64,000 nt of DNA from Nocardioides sp. AX2bis. GTDB taxonomy: Bacteria; Actinomycetota; Actinomycetes; Propionibacteriales; Nocardioidaceae. Positions 63,827 through 64,000 of the stretch are shown here, in pieces. A program made the position numbers and the translations under genes. The stretch is taken from assembly GCF_902506435.1 (NCBI RefSeq), contig NZ_LR733215.1:3630344-3694343 (forward strand), written 5' to 3'. The notes under the pieces were generated by a model. It made no database searches. It was not told the DNA's origin and saw only the letters and a list, made by a program, of their open reading frames with translations. How positions within the stretch are numbered: position 1 is the first letter of the stretch; each line of letters starts with the position of its first letter.

Positions 63827-64000
63827 ATGGCCGACCCAGACCGCGAGCGCGAGCTGGAGAAGCTCAGCCTCGCCAAGCCCTCGCTCTTCCCGCGCCGGAG
63901 GAAGAAGGACGCCGCCCCGCCGGCCGAGGAGCACGCCGTCCCACCGGTGGCCGCCGAGCCGACGCCCGCACCCGAGCCCGCCCCGGCGCCTGAGCCGACG
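63827..64000 (+). CDS. Hypothetical protein, 5' part only
   Basis: From ATG 63827 the reading frame continues to the window edge (58 codons). The first ~25 residues are charged (ADPDRERELEKLSLAKPS, basic PRRRKKD), the rest Pro/Ala/Glu-rich and low in complexity, as in the cytoplasmic head of a membrane protein. No identification is possible. Confidence 0.6.
   Translation, partial: MADPDRERELEKLSLAKPSLFPRRRKKDAAPPAEEHAVPPVAAEPTPAPEPAPAPEPT

Overview
The window is high-GC actinobacterial DNA, most likely Nocardioides or another Nocardioidaceae. The evidence is the strong G/C third-position bias, WhiB and MarP proteins, tandem Get3-like ATPases, and a right-hand gene order that follows the conserved block Rv3661-Rv3683 of Mycobacterium tuberculosis (HAD-IB phosphatase, Ms1-type RNA position, Rv3662c-like protein, acs, marP, Nudix, TlpA, nth, crp, MBL, RidA, bagA/bagB, whiB, PASTA penicillin-binding protein, metallophosphoesterase). 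No species can be named from sequence reading alone.

Region A (1-2910, minus strand) is the 3' part of a Flp/Tad pilus operon: a partial TadE-like gene, tadE, a DUF4244 pilin-like gene, tadC, tadB and only the last ~124 codons of the ATPase gene tadA. The rest of tadA and the usual upstream ssd/cpaE gene are missing.

Region B (about 2911-34255) is a ~31 kb accessory island lying where the tadA 5' end and ssd should be. Next to the left breakpoint are three GGACACT sites at exact 21-bp spacing. The cargo is catabolic and export-like: DHA2 exporters, a TesB-like thioesterase, alpha/beta- and beta-lactamase-fold hydrolases, a MaoC protein, an aldehyde dehydrogenase, an MHS-family importer with a LysR regulator, a hydroxyisobutyrate-dehydrogenase-like enzyme, a two-component flavin monooxygenase (NtaA-like plus flavin reductase), an F420/NADP-type reductase, an SDR, a tautomerase and three TetR regulators. 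Several regulators have visible palindromic operators. A DEDDh exonuclease fused to TerB-like, BRCT and Lsr2-like parts sits in the middle. A stretch of decayed regulators (26.7-27.3 kb) precedes a Tn7/Mu-like transposition operon on the minus strand (27392-32772): an unrecognised gene, a DD(35)E transposase, a TniB/TnsC-like AAA ATPase and a second unrecognised protein, with a divergent HTH gene across a palindromic operator. The right end holds terminators, a candidate SOS box and a frameshifted or fused gene.

Region C (34477-64000) is conserved core. An Ms1/MTS2823-type RNA lies between the HAD phosphatase and the Rv3662c-like gene. A LytS/LytTR two-component system is coupled to two acetate-type solute:sodium symporters, each with a small membrane partner, followed by acs; together they look like an acetate sensing, uptake and activation module. 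Then come NhaA, MarP, CoA pyrophosphatase, TlpA, endonuclease III, Crp, MBL, Nudix, RidA, a 3-oxoacid CoA-transferase pair, BagA/BagB, WhiB, the PASTA penicillin-binding protein, a YqeY-like protein, a metallophosphoesterase, tRNA-Pro(CGG) and the start of an unidentified gene cut by the window edge.
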